From positions 9,833,917-9,897,916 of the forward strand of contig NC_058508.1 of assembly GCF_020382885.2 (NCBI RefSeq): a stretch of 64,000 nt of DNA. The letters run 5' to 3'. The stretch is from Scatophagus argus. Taxonomy: Eukaryota > Chordata > Actinopteri > Scatophagidae. The notes under the pieces are model-generated. The model worked only from the letters and a program-made list of their open reading frames with translations, was not told where the DNA came from and did no database searches. Made by a program: the position numbers and the translations under genes. Shown piece after piece: positions 20,061-56,649 of this stretch; position 1 is the first letter of the stretch; every line of letters starts with the position of its first letter.

Positions 20061-21639
20061 TACCATTTCATCCATGCAAAAGTGGGCAGTCATGGGCAAC
20101 AGGGCTACTTTTTTTTCCCAAGTGAGAGGAGAGAAGAGCAGGAGAGTTATTTATAAGGATCATCTAGTCACGGAGAACATAGTTTTGAGAATACAACGTG
20201 ACCAATGACATTAAGACACCCAACCCCTGTACATGACTCTGAGGTTTACCCTACAATAACCACGTGGTCAAAACAGTCAGGGTCTATATTGGTAAAGCTT
20301 CTGAAAATAAGTGAGCCGGCTTGTGATCTGGCTTCTGATTAAAGCAAAGATTTACACTGCTGAAGTGTCACTGAGAGTTGCATTATCCTCCTGCCATCTC
20401 TGAGTGTGTTGTTACAACGTGACCTCTGACCTCTGACTGTTCATGTGTGTTGTAAGGGGGTGACAATGCTGCATTCAGTTTATACTCGTAAGTCATTTTC
20501 TGTGTTGTTTTCTGGCTGGAAGTGACAAATAAAACAAGTAGGAAGTCTGACTCATCGACTCTGACATTTTAACAGATGTGATGTCACTCCAAGTCTGGAG
20601 TTACGACTTACAAGTACAAATCGAGTGCAGTACAATCAAATGCACCAACTACTTCAGGGATAAGTGCAGGCTCACAGTAATGAATGCACTGAACTTGGAT
20701 GGTCTTAGTTACTGACACCTGGAAGGCCTCAGCATAGGTGTGTTGCAGAGATAGTTCAGATTGGAGGTAGTTCACTAGGCCACAGGTCAGACAAGATTTT
20801 CTCATGCATACTGTTAACTATAGGGGGTGATTAGGTATTATTGTTACTAGTTAGTTAGGCAACACAAGTAGGGGACAGATGTTCATGCAAGGTGCTGATA
20901 TTTTTTAGATATTGATTTGATTACTGTGTCAGTGTGAAATAACCTATGATATTTTGTGTGACTTGTACACCAAATCGTAATTGCATAATCCATAAGGTTA
21001 CAAATAACATTCATCATTATGTTGATTTGGTCATAGATCTTGTCTTTTCTATACAGCACTATAATTAACATAAAAAAGTCATATCAGATCATGATATGTT
21101 TGCAGATCGAATTTATTTAAGAGGAATAGAGGAAAATGATCCAGATACACCTTACAGTTTAACCCATTTACATCTCAAGTAGGCTAGGGGAATAGACTGT
21201 GACAATAAGACATCTTATTGTGAAACAACTGACATCATTATTGACGGCAGACTTAAAGCATATTGTGCTTTAGTGTTAAAATGTTGTGTGTAAAATGTTG
21301 GTGTTAAATGTAACACCTCTTTCTCATGTTTTGTGTAGTATATAAGATGGCATGCCTTAAAATTAAGAGAAAACACGAAACATCGTTTAATCAGTCAATT
21401 ATCATTTTTGGCTAGTCAGTCAATTTAAAATAGAAAAATAAAATTCAATGATTTCTTTCACTAATTGTTCAGCCGTTTTCTATCCTTTGCGGCTGCGTCC
21501 ATTCTGACGTCATTTTGCCGGGAACACACGGTCCTATTCGTCTACTGGGTATTATCGAGCTCCGTCAAACTTCCTCTACACTTAGTGCCTAGTTTCCGCC
21601 TTGCCGGTGTCGTCATTGTCCATTCCTTTAATATTGGTC
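20061..21639. other. Intergenic region between divergent gys1 and pold1
   Basis: AT-rich, without long open frames or recognisable repeats. Nothing else is supported. Confidence 0.4.
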
Positions 21640-21900
21640 CTAGTAACGAAACGCAAATTTTCCGCGCTTTCGTCGGTGAAAGTTCACAAATTAAAGAAGA
21701 GTGGCGGGAGCTGTTGTCAATCGGGGGCTGCTGTGAAGAAGTAACGCTGATAGGTATTTGTGACTTCAATACATAAACGCACCAGCCATTGTTAGCTGTG
21801 CTAACAGGTTGTACAGTGAGATCAGTCCTGCGTTTTCTTAAGATCAGCTTTGGCGCGAGACGTTTCTGTGTTTACTCTCGCGCTTGCTAGCTTGCTGCTG
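21640..21900 (+). promoter_or_regulatory. pold1: Likely pold1 promoter and 5' UTR exon, with an E2F-like site
   Basis: CpG-rich patch upstream of pold1. A donor-like TGATAG|GTATTT at 21753/21754 could join to the acceptor at 23107-23108 (TTTTTTGTAG), two bases before the ATG. TTTGGCGCG at 21849-21857 matches the E2F consensus TTTSSCGC, which would fit a replication gene expressed at G1/S. The exon is inferred; an alternative donor lies at 21741. Confidence 0.4.
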
Positions 21901-23110
21901 TAGCTCATTACAAAGAAGACAGCTTCCTTAGTTTGAACAAAATATAACTAGACACAAACTTAATTGCTGGAATGGTGGGGTAACTATTTATTAAGTAAAG
22001 CATTATCCTGTAGCTAAGTAATCAACGGCAAAATAGCATCGAAACGTTTTGGAAGACAGCGTAGGTTTAGTATTTAGTTGTGTTGCTAACTGTATAATGT
22101 GCGAAGTTAGGAGAGGTACAACAACATTCCATGTTAGGTACAGGGTTAATGGACTGCATTATAAGCAGTACGGAAGGTTGTCTCTGGTTTGTTAGGGCTT
22201 GTTAAGTTACTAACCACATGACATCCAGTGAATCACACTCCCTCCGTTTGACACAACAAAACATGTTTTAATGTATCCGTTGTATTACACTGTCTCAGCA
22301 TTGCTTTCCCTGTGAACTGATTTTTTTCTCCGTTGCTGTTAAGCCGTTTATGTTGTTATTGCACCTGGCTGCACTTTAACTATCCAATCTATTGGCAAAC
22401 ATCCTCTGCCAACTGTATTGTGTAACATACTATAGCAATTTTTATATCACTGACAGCACTGTTCACTATAGCCTACATAGTTTCTAAGCATATGCGCTAC
22501 ATGCCAAAATGCAGTCTGACAATAGGAGGAAGTGTGGACAAATCGTTTTTTGCATACTGTTGAGTGTGTTATTTTTTATATTTACAGTAATGTCTTAGTT
22601 GTCTCTCAAATATTGGCCTTTTGTGGTATTAAGGACGCATAGTACTGTGTGAATTTGTTGATCTGATGATTTGGCCTCATATTGAATATATTTATGTTCT
22701 GCTATCATGCAGAATGCAGGACCACTGAAACTTTCTCTCTTGGTGGCTCACAACTCTGTGGTGGGCCATGGGCCAAAAGGAAGTGCCTGTTGTATTGTAT
22801 TGTTAAGATGCAAAATGGTGCAAGATCCCAAGTTCCCTTAATTGACGTGACTTCTGGCACAAAATGTCATTCCGTCTGCCATTTTAAGATAATGAAAAAG
22901 TATTAATAATTAGAGATCCTACATATTTAAAGAGTATTTTTATTTTAAAAAAAATTGCATACATTATATTTTTATTAAATTCATTTTTAATATTTTTCTT
23001 TTTTCCCTAGAAACATTTGGTGGGTCAAACTGAAACTGATGGTTGCTTACAGGCCAGACTTACTAATTATCTGTTTTAACATGCCTTGTGCCTTTAATTT
23101 TTTTGTAGAC

Positions 23111-32541
<9,431 letters not shown>

Positions 32542-32666
32542 GACACATTCTTCCTCAGGTGCCTCATTTCATATGATCTTGGACTCCCATCGTCTCACTG
32601 TATTTGTTTCTTTTTGTACTTGTAAAATTGCATATAGGTCAAACTATTTCTATGTTTTCTAATATG

Positions 32667-32672
32667 AATAAA
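32667..32672 (+). terminator. pold1: pold1 poly(A) signal
   Basis: AATAAA about 125 bases after the pold1 stop codon, in an AT-rich 3' UTR. Position and strand fit; no transcript evidence. Confidence 0.6.
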
Positions 32673-34781
32673 CTGACATTAAAATGGGTACTTTTGTAAA
32701 ATAAAGTCAAAAAGTGACCTATTCCTTTTTGGGCTGCCATGAATGTGAATTAATCATTGCAAAAACTGTATGGTAACAAATACAGGATGCTGGGCCACAC
32801 CAGACAGTAAATGCACACGGCCTTTGTGAAGATGTTCAGAGTATCAATCTGTCTGTTCTGATTTTTATGTGTGCATATCTCTATTCACATCAAAGTAGAA
32901 GTGCACACGTTTACAGAAATGAAAGGGGAACTTCATTGTTGTTCTCCTGTGCATTGTTTCTGTCACACCTCATAAACCTCATTTTTCTTACCACTGATTT
33001 GGAAGCTCAGAACCAAAATGCTAACCTGTTAACTTTTGAAGGTACAATCTGAGGAGGGGAACTGGATGTTTATTTTTGCTTCCTGAAGGACATGAAAAAG
33101 TGGGTTAAAAGCACCACATTGTTACATTATTTGATTAAAGTTCTCCTGTCCTTCTTCCACTTCACTTGGAAAGTACATTTAGCCCTTGGAAAACTCACCA
33201 CCAGTAAAGATCCACCTTGGATAAATAAAACAGAGACCAGGTAAAAGCTAAAGACATTTACTCGTTCATTACAGCCGAGTGCATTGAACATTTCACATAG
33301 CTGTCAGTGAGTGGCTTGTTCAAATCAAATCAGGTTTTTTGAGTTACTCAAAATTTTAACAATGGAATTACATTAAGTCAAAATAATGAGACTGCTGGTT
33401 TAACACCAAAGCAAAGCAGGAAGAGATGGATTCACTTCTGTTTGTTGACATTAGTTCATTGAACTTTGATAGGACTTGGACAGCAGTTTGTTAATGCAGA
33501 TGTTAATGTTTAAATTGGGGAAAGCTGTAATGCTACAAAAATAAAAATTTAACAGTTACATTTAGGGTGGCAGTAATTATCAAAGAAGAAACAGTGCTAT
33601 AAAAAAAGAAAAAAAAAAACCAAACAACAACTGATGCTCTATTGAATATCCTTATCATCCAGCATCAAGTATGTCCACATAATGCAACTGTTGCTGTGCC
33701 TGTTGCTGTATTTGGGCTCGGGAGACTTCCTCACACTGGTTTCAGCATCAGTGTGGTTTAAACATAAGTAGTACCACATGAATATCTGCACATGCTACAT
33801 GCTCTGATATAATGTTGTGTAGCGTAAACAGTACTTGGACTTAACTGCAACCACCTTTAACACTGGGATTCACATAAAATTGCATTAAAAATGGACTTTG
33901 GAATACAGTGCAACTGTGTGGAGCAAACAGCAGGGCTGACACTTCAAATATTAAGTCAGTGATGGTGAGATATGATGGGACACTGGCATCAATTTCTCAA
34001 CCAATCATTTGACACAGCTCTCAGTTTGTTATTCCTCAGTTCCTGATAAACACTATATTCCTGAGTAAATTTTTAAAATGACACTAACTAATCCTTAATT
34101 CTACAATAAAAAAACAGAATAGGAAATTAATAAAGTGCACCCAAGAGTCTGGAACACAATTTTGAGGCTTTGATAAGATAGCAATCCTACCGTAATACAG
34201 TATTTTCATTGAAAAGTGGTCCTTGAGAAAAATTAAAAGACATATTGCTGTTGTGGTTCAAGCCCCAAAGGATACACTAAACTGTTTGGGGGTGGGAGGG
34301 GGGGGGATACTGTTCTTATAAACATTTCGACCAACGATCTGGAGGTAAAATGTTTGACAGTATCAGTCCTTATATAATTTTGGAGATTTTTTTGACACTT
34401 TGTGAACACACTGTGAACACTTGACCTCTAAGTAGTCATCAGGAGCTGAAATGTCTGCAAGAAAGAAAAAAAAATGGCCAGACAAAATACACTTAGAAAA
34501 TTATGTTCACAAATTCTTGGTCTCAGAAAAAAAACAAAACGGGAATGCTATTTTAAACTGTAAAAATGAAAAAACCCAGCTGAATTCTGCATTAAATTGG
34601 CCCTGCACAGTGGATGAATAAATGGGAAATCTTTTAAGTGGAAAATGTGGCAACAGTAAAAATGGATTCTGCCACATCTGCCCCCTCCAGAGCTGTGCCG
34701 AATGTCTCCATCGTGACAGAGGAGGTGCAGTGTGTGAAGGTGGGGTGCATGAAACAAGTGCTGTAAGGAATGCTAGGTTTG
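32673..34781. other. Region between pold1 and the Ras gene, mostly likely Ras 3' UTR
   Basis: Non-coding on both strands, AT-rich, with A-runs near 33601-33620 and a G-run near 34288-34306. The Ras stop codon is at 34782 on the minus strand, so its 3' UTR reads down into this stretch. I could not settle on a poly(A) signal. No other gene is seen. Confidence 0.45.
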
Positions 34782-37365
<2,584 letters not shown>

Positions 37366-37597
37366 TTAATCCAGCAGGTAGCTGTGATTTCATGTCGAAG
37401 TATCAGGTGAACATGAACAAATCTAACCAGCTGATAGTGACCCTCTTCCTTCCTGCACTGACATGGCGAAGAGATTGACCCAGATTTAAGATTTAAGCTA
37501 TCCGCTGTCGTTGGTTTGTCTTCATGTCTTCCGTACACTTAGTGAATCTATATGAATGAATGTTACAGGTGAAAATAATTCTTTGAACGTACTTACC

Positions 37598-38060
37598 TTT
37601 GTGTAGGATTTGTAATAGTATGTAAAATGGTAGCTGAGTTCACAAATGGATAAATGAGATTAGCCTGCTACATAACGTTAGCCTGAGACGGTTTCCTCAT
37701 TTAAAACACTTGTAGGTGTACTTCAAGGTTTTGTCCGCAACTTGTTTCTCAGACTATCGAAAAAATGAACTTCAGATTTCTGAAATTACGAGCAGAAATC
37801 TAATTTCATGTTCTCAATAAACTAAAATCTTGAAAACGAACGAGTTCTTTTAGTCTTTCCTTCAGTCTCCATTGGGGTTCATTGTAAAGCACCAGAGCGT
37901 TTCCACGTTAATCCCCCGTTAAACCACCAATGAACTGGCAGCAGACAGACTGGCGTCGCAATAGTCCAATCACAGTGGACTTCTAGTTTGTAACCCAACT
38001 CACATATAGTACGACTGTCCAATCACAAACGGGAGTTGCCCTGATCGGGCGTGGCCCTTC
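37598..38060 (-). promoter_or_regulatory. Non-coding first exon and promoter region of the Ras gene
   Basis: A donor on the minus strand (CACAAAG|GTAAGT, near 37597) would end a 5' UTR exon that joins to the acceptor (CTTTTCTAG) two bases before the Ras ATG. Upstream are two CCAAT boxes in the same text, TCCAATCACA, at 37966-37970 and 38019-38023. The exon's upper end is not known. Inferred. Confidence 0.5.
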
Positions 38061-39912
38061 AAGCAAACTTCTGTCTGACTGATTGATCTTCTGAACTCCG
38101 TATGTTTGGATGGGCAGGTATAGGTCAGAAAGAGTATTCACATAAAAGTACAAATTAATTTAATCTGTATTATCAACCATGGCAAATCATGATGATCTCC
38201 TGCATCATGTAATGAATTCCAATAAACAAACATGGAATAAATGCCATCTGCCAGCGAATGTTTCGGGCATCTTCACTTATGCTGAATCGAGCATTAGCAA
38301 CAGTGGTATCCTCTAATTATTTTATTTTGGACTCTTCTTCTGTGGCTCTCTGGGTGTAGTTAGAATGGGTGTTAACTGCCCTCCAGTGGTTACTGCGTGG
38401 AATTACAATGCCGCAGTTAAATTAGTGGCTGGTGCACAGTGATCAGTACTCTCGTTATTAATTACAGTACGGTCATCTTATTATTAGCGTGATTATTACA
38501 CATAACAACAACACCACCATAAACAGTAAAAACAATCGTAGTCAATATTTGTATATTAACAAAGGACCACGTGACATCTATGTGAAAGAGGTTGCTCATA
38601 ATAAACGTACAGAAAATTATAACGTGACTCTGCAGTCCCATCCGCCCTATGAGCTTTAAAATTTGCTTTAGCTTGTTTTGGTAAAGCTAATAAATAAGCT
38701 TCACTCTCTCTGCTCATGCTGATTGGTATTTAAAACATCATCATCAAGTCAAGCCACATGTTTCTATTACTAGTTTTTTAATAGTTTGACCATTAATTTT
38801 CAGCTTACCAGCTAGTTTTCTCGCACCTTTAATATGTATTTTTGAAATTTAAATCAAGAATTTCTTTTTTTCAAATTAGTTGAGACGTTCATTCCAAAGT
38901 TTGTAGAATAATGTGTGTTTGCCGGGCCATAGTGGTTATAACGAAGAACTGCAACACTACAACAAATTAATCAGAGAAGCGTCAATGTATTCTTTCAAAA
39001 TAAAGACCATACCGAAGCATTATGAAACTGCTGATCAGACGAAGCACAAGCATGTTTTAAAAGATATTAGAATATCAATTTCAGCTGCCTCTTAAAGGTT
39101 TACTTTCAGTTGCACTGCACTGGACACACACAGAGGCAGACCAGGCGTCATGCCCCACCCTCTGCTCCGTCATCCTCACTTCCCTTTTCTGTGACGTCCA
39201 TCTTTCTCCCTCACTCTCCCACTGAGTGCATCTGCTCTCCTATCTAATCTTTGCCTAAAATCACAGAGATAATCCCTCATCCATCTGTCCCAAGAGAAAG
39301 ACAGAGAACTGACATTTTGCTGTACTGGTGTAAAAAAAAAAAAAAATCAACACAATTTCATGCGTCATCATGTTGTAGGTGATATATCCTGATGACATGA
39401 TTGCACATAATAGTGACATCATCTTAAATTACTTACATTTTATTATACGCAAGGATATCTCACATATACATCTTTTATACATAGAATATTTTCCACATTT
39501 TTAAATATGATCGTTTCCTTTTCTTAATTTTTATTTTTACAGATTCCCACCACACACTTCATCAAGAAGGAGGACAATAATGGAACAGCTATAAACTGAG
39601 ACAAAGAGAAACTTGATTAAAAATACACTGATACAACACTCAAAAATGAAATTGTTCACAGGAATAATCATTCATGTCTTTTAGACATTTCACTCCGAAC
39701 AAATGTTTTTTTTTGTCTTAATCACTTCTTAAAATAACTTATTGACATACCAACACATTTACAATTAAACCCTCATTTGAATCAAAGAAATTATTTTCAA
39801 CATTCCAGCAGTGTATTTTGATTTTTTTCCTCACAGAAGTGAGGTCATATCACAAACCCTCTACAAGTTAGATAGAATCAGATTAGACACTTGATCTTAA
39901 AAGAGTCATCAT
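38061..39912. other. Intergenic region between the Ras gene and slc17a7
   Basis: AT-rich, no credible coding exon or repeat family recognised. An A-run lies at 39332-39345. The low-coordinate end of the slc17a7 3' UTR may reach into 39430-39912, where TTTATT (AATAAA on minus) occurs at 39438-39443 and 39529-39534. Confidence 0.4.
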
Positions 39913-39944
39913 CAAATTGGATATATATATATATATCCAATTTG
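39913..39944. repeat. Perfect 32-base palindrome with (AT)8 centre
   Basis: CAAATTGG, eight AT units, then CCAATTTG: each half is the exact reverse complement of the other. A further TCCAATTTG follows at once. It could extrude as a cruciform; likely an expanded AT microsatellite inside a palindromic seed. Confidence 0.85.
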
Positions 39945-41471
39945 TCCAATTTGTGTTTGTGTGTATGTATGTATGTTTTTGTGCGTGTGCATGCACATGA
40001 TGTTTCATGTCTGACTTTGCTGTCTACTGTATGTTCAAGAGCAAAGCAAAGAGCTGAACTGTGCAGCTTATACAATATGACAGTTGCTCACCTGTATGGG
40101 AATATTAGTCCCCTCTCAGGAGAAGCCCCTCTGGTCTCTTCAAAAACCAGCTGTCAGTGCTTTAAGAAGAAGACAGCTGCTAATGTGATTGGCTGTGTTT
40201 TTTACCAAATGCACCCTCCGATGAAATATGGTAATAGATTCTTCCTAATCCCACCTTCTTTCCATGGGTGCACATCACACTGACAGCCATGTAAATACCA
40301 AATAGTGTGCCACCACTCCCTCTGCACAGTGTGTATGGCGCTACTGACTGTACTTGCATGAAATTAACATCCTGTGTGGTTGTGTGTAAAAGGAAGAGAG
40401 GGACGGCGAGGTACTGCACTGCTGTGCTCATTAAAACATGCTCACCGCACAATGTTTCAGCACCTGTACCCAACGCAACAACACACTTACTGTTACACAT
40501 ACACACGCACACACATAGACTATCTGAAAAAACATAGACTCACCAACTCAAACATGGCTGACATGTAGGTAATAAGTACATGGAAAGAAGACCAACAGAG
40601 AGGAGACGTACAAGGAGGAAGACAGAAACAGAGGAAGCATGTACTGTGATGCCTGGGAATATTATAACTGTTGTTCCTTGCCGGTTAAGCATTGGAACAG
40701 TTAAGTAACTATTACACTCTGCTTGTCATTCTGGGCCACCTCTCTAATGGGAGCACACACACCAAATGGAAAGTCACAAATGTCAGATGATTACCCATGT
40801 CACCCATGATGCATGACCCACAGACGTGACCTAGTTAGGTCAGACCCAGGTGAGATTCAGCTAGACACCACATACAGCTTTGTGCACAAATTCAAACGCA
40901 CACCTTTGGACATTCAAATGCACACACATATAAAAGGGGATTTGCAGTAACAAAAGCTTTTACAACTTTACACACGAGCACAGACTGGTAAAAACACTTC
41001 AGCACTCCTTTCTTCTTTCATTGAATAGTTGTAGCAGTTAAAATAGTTTAAAACATTAGAGATTCTTAACACTTAAATGAACCCCTGCCCACCACCACAG
41101 GCATACATACTTTAATTATGCATTTCATCACATTTCAGTGGCAAAGGAAAATTAACTGGATGAATCACTAATGTCTGGATATGACTGTGTTTGGTTTGTG
41201 CACTGATTTTATCATATGAGCAATACAGTTTCTATTATGTCTGAGACCCTTGAGAGTAATAGAGAAATTAATGTGAGCAATGTGCAGCAGTGACATCACA
41301 TCTTGTATTTAGTAATTTGGACAAAGCACAAAAGTTTTTTAAAACTGAGGCCCCAAAGGTGCTTTACCAGCAAAAAAGTAAATGTGTGGCTTACACATAA
41401 AAATTTAAATACAACACTATGCCAGTGGCTTGAGCTCTGCGTTCCAGAGTTGCTGTATAGGCAAAAGCCCA

Positions 41472-41728
41472 TCACACACACGTACACACATACACATACA
41501 CGGACACAAACGCAGACACACACGTACACACACTCACAGAATCTTCTCAGTGATGTGGAAACAGAAGTCCTGACCAATCACAGTGAGCTCAGGGCCAGGG
41601 ATGAAATCTCACATGTGAGTTCAGTTTTTCATATTCTGATAGCTGCATGCACATGCTAGCACACACACACAAACATACACATACACGCACACACACTACA
41701 CACACACACGCACACATGTGCACACACA
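41472..41728. repeat. Two CA-rich imperfect microsatellite blocks
   Basis: 41472-41538 and 41660-41728 are mostly CA with CG, TA and GA interruptions. They lie in the probable slc17a7 3' UTR and create spurious open frames on both strands. Confidence 0.8.
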
Positions 41729-41880
41729 ATGGAATGAATCAGATCCATACTTTTGATATGTGCCCTTGTACAAAAGCACACATGTCCATTCAGTTTAGCA
41801 GTGACTCTCTTACAACTCCTTTCCCCAAAACAATCTTCCTCCTCATCTTTTTTTTTTTTAACTTGTGTCATGTCACTCTT

Positions 41881-55093
<13,213 letters not shown>

Positions 55094-56649
55094 CCTTGCA
55101 GCTTCTTGACCCGGCCGGTGTGCTGATGTCCCGCGCGCCCTCCTGTCCTGCCTGAACGCGCACAGTCCTACCTCCCTCTCTCTATCAATCCCTCTCTCAT
55201 CCCTCCCTACCCACGCCAACCTCCACTTCACTCAGATATGCCACAGAGAGGTGTAGGCCTTTCTGGTTCACAGTAAGAAATGACATGCAGTATAAAAGTA
55301 TAAAAGTTGAAAATAAAGGGCACAGATACTGGCAGGGACTGTAAACGAAACCCATATAGATTTCTCAGAAAATAGCTTCTATCATTATTTTTTGTGTTAT
55401 GGCTACAGGAATAATTCAGGTGTTTCTTTTTTCCCTGTAACTGAGATTTGTTAGATTTCAGCTGATCAACAAATCTGACTGATCTGTGACTGACTTCATA
55501 TAGCAAAAGATGTTGGCTTTGAAATACGCACAATAACAACGCTGGTTTTAAAAGATTTTGGCAGCCAAAATATGTTGATTTATAATGTTAGATACCATTA
55601 ACTTACCATTAATTCACTAATTAATTAACTAAATAATTAGAGGTTAAAATTGCTGTTCTGCCCCAACCCCCATTAAAACTGTCTTATCAGTTTTCTGAGC
55701 CTTTTAGCACAGTCAAATACTAAAAACTTTCAATGCTTTGCTTTACCTTTCCCTAACCCATAAAAAATCCAAACGTTCACACATGAAGACACTGATATCA
55801 TCTGTGAATATCATCCTGTAGGTTCAGGTTTGAAGGGCGATGTGTAAATCACCAAAAGGCACATCCAGTAAGGTTGCCGCCATCTAGAGGTTTATTTATG
55901 TCTTCACCTAGTACAGTAAAATATTACTACACTGAACATAAGTAAAAACATTGCTGTGGTCTTGAGGTAAAATGATACAAATAAAAAGTAAAATAAAGTT
56001 ATTTTACTGAGTTATTTTGCTTTCACAACAGAAATGAATGTTCATACAGACACACACATAGACACGCACGCACACACGCACACATCACAGTTCCTCAAGG
56101 TAGAATGTTTCATGCAAATCCGTACTTGACATTTAACTAAAAACACGCCTCATAAAGCAAATTTTTGCCTGTTTCTGCCTTTTTACATTCACCAGCAATA
56201 GGCCAGCTCACTTATGACTCACATATGATATATTGCCCTACAGCAAACCTGGTTTCACATGCTGGTGGCTGGTCAATTTCCTACACTACAATCTTTGTCA
56301 AATTCTTTGTTTCAACAAATATATCAGCTTATTCCTTTTTTGTGTATTTGCGAGTGTTTTCCTTTCCTGAACAGTATCACCGGTTCAGAAAATGAATGGA
56401 GGGAGGTAAAAGGAGGACTTGTAGTTTCATAATTACAGAATCTAAAAGCTTTCAGTTTGACCAGTAATTAACCTTCAGTAATATAAATACTTAAAAAATT
56501 TGGAAACTATTTAAAGCTTGATGAATATGACAAATGTGTGTAACCAAAGGCTCTTCCTCAGATAAAGAATAATTCTGTTTATGACAGCCCTCCTTTCACT
56601 TTGCAATCTCAAACAACTTTCACAAGCAGCTAACCACCCACGGTCATGC
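55094..56649. promoter_or_regulatory. slc17a7 5' UTR/promoter and slc6a16 3' UTR
   Basis: Just above the slc17a7 ATG (55094-55230) is a GC- and purine-rich stretch (CCCGGCCGG, CCCGCGCGCC) that should hold the 5' UTR and core promoter. From about 55600 to 56649 the sequence is AT-rich and probably includes the slc6a16 3' UTR, with a CA-rich tract at 56050-56085. No other coding exon is seen. Confidence 0.45.

Noticed and set aside
21465-21776. 103-residue plus-strand frame upstream of pold1 and its minus-strand partner
   Set aside because: Lies in the CpG-rich putative promoter/5' UTR; no recognisable protein, and pold1 starts cleanly at 23111.
40455-40480. TTTCAGCACC resembling the left half of an RE1/NRSF site near slc17a7
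   Set aside because: The right half (GGACAGCGCC) is missing at the proper spacing, and it lies in the 3' region, so no regulatory claim is made.
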